NCBI RefSeq assembly: GCF_030246925.1 | Contig: NZ_CP126740.1 | Location: forward strand, 2,914,001 to 2,978,000 | Origin: Microbacterium sp. zg-Y625 | Lineage (GTDB): Bacteria > Actinomycetota > Actinomycetes > Actinomycetales > Microbacteriaceae | Direction: 5' to 3' | DNA length: 64,000 nt | In this document: positions 63,781 through 64,000 of the stretch, one piece after another | How the letters are laid out: every line of letters begins with the position of its first letter | How positions within the stretch are numbered: the first letter of the stretch is position 1 | The notes under the pieces: model-generated | Seen by the model: the letters and a program-made list of their open reading frames with translations, nothing else | Told to the model about the DNA's origin: nothing | Databases searched by the model: none | Program-made: the position numbers and the translations under genes

Positions 63781-64000
63781 GTGACCATCCCCCGCATCGC
63801 CTTCCTCGACGTCGACGGCACGATCCTCGACCACGGCAAGGACATCGCCGCGTCCACGGTCGAGGCCGTGCGCTACGCCCGCGCCGCCGGGTGTCTGGTG
63901 TACCTCTGCACCGGCCGCTCCTCCGGAGACATCGACGCCCGGGTGCTCGAGATCGGCTTCGACGGCGCCATCACCAACGGGGGCGCCTACGCCACCGCCG
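63781..64000 (+). CDS. HAD-family (Cof-type) phosphatase, 3' end outside window
   Basis: First 73 residues of a HAD hydrolase: motif I FLDVDGTILDHGKD with nucleophile Asp, motif II CTGRSSGDID, then FDGAITNGGAY, as in Cof-type sugar or nucleotide phosphatases. GTG 63781 follows GGAGAA. Cut by the window end. Confidence 0.85.
   Translation, partial: MTIPRIAFLDVDGTILDHGKDIAASTVEAVRYARAAGCLVYLCTGRSSGDIDARVLEIGFDGAITNGGAYATA

Overview
The window is chromosomal DNA of a high-GC Gram-positive bacterium. Very high third-position GC, frequent GTG/TTG starts, leaderless promoters, FadR-type GntR regulators, a methylcitrate operon and the overall gene style point to an actinobacterium of the Microbacteriaceae, most like Microbacterium (inference from style, not from a search). 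I see no rRNA, tRNA, CRISPR array, transposase or integrase. No stretch longer than 300 bases lacks a gene, gene remnant or recognisable site.

Layout. (1) 1-5612: a secreted two-catalytic-domain amylopullulanase, cut by the window start. (2) About 5.7-43.7 kb: a catabolic island of about 33 genes for an unknown carboxylic acid, probably alicyclic, terpenoid or branched. It has a TRAP transporter, a second (iron-type) ABC transporter, two acyl-CoA ligases, six acyl-CoA dehydrogenase genes (two pairs look heteromeric), two MaoC hydratases, three intact and one frameshifted enoyl-CoA hydratase, three SDRs, a thiolase, two CoA-transferases and an HMG-CoA-lyase-like aldolase. It also has a ThDP-dependent C-C lyase, a luciferase-type flavin monooxygenase, a flavin reductase fused to an IclR effector domain, two paralogous alpha/beta hydrolases, a nitronate-monooxygenase-like flavoprotein and a GntR regulator. 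(3) 43.7-44.6 kb: a rearrangement scar with 20-bp tandem repeats, a decayed malate synthase G and a second gene fragment. (4) 44.6-53.1 kb: a cell-wall amino-sugar (MurNAc / anhydro-MurNAc) uptake and recycling operon: ABC importer, NagZ-like GH3, AnmK, BadF-type kinase, MurQ, RpiR. (5) 53.2-57.8 kb: a methylcitrate-cycle operon gntR-prpD-prpB-prpC. (6) 57.8-64 kb: Nudix, aldo/keto reductase, rlmN, GNAT, a membrane protein with a divergent TetR, VOC and a partial HAD.

The most striking signal is a short AT-rich motif, roughly ATnTGTAAAGATTA. It recurs in nearly every promoter region of the island (nine clear sites and three weak ones at 8 divergent and 4 other promoters) and I did not find it in regions 4-6. 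A 17-base core is identical at two sites 5.4 kb apart. It suggests that the whole 38-kb island is one regulon, perhaps under the GntR protein at 33.5-34.3 kb.

Proposed working of the island: uptake by TRAP/ABC transport, CoA activation, heteromeric acyl-CoA dehydrogenation of a bulky or ring substrate, hydration, SDR oxidation, flavin-dependent oxygenation (possibly Baeyer-Villiger type) with hydrolysis of the product, C-C cleavage by the ThDP enzyme or the lyase, and thiolysis. Propionyl-CoA so formed could feed the neighbouring methylcitrate operon. The substrate is not identified.
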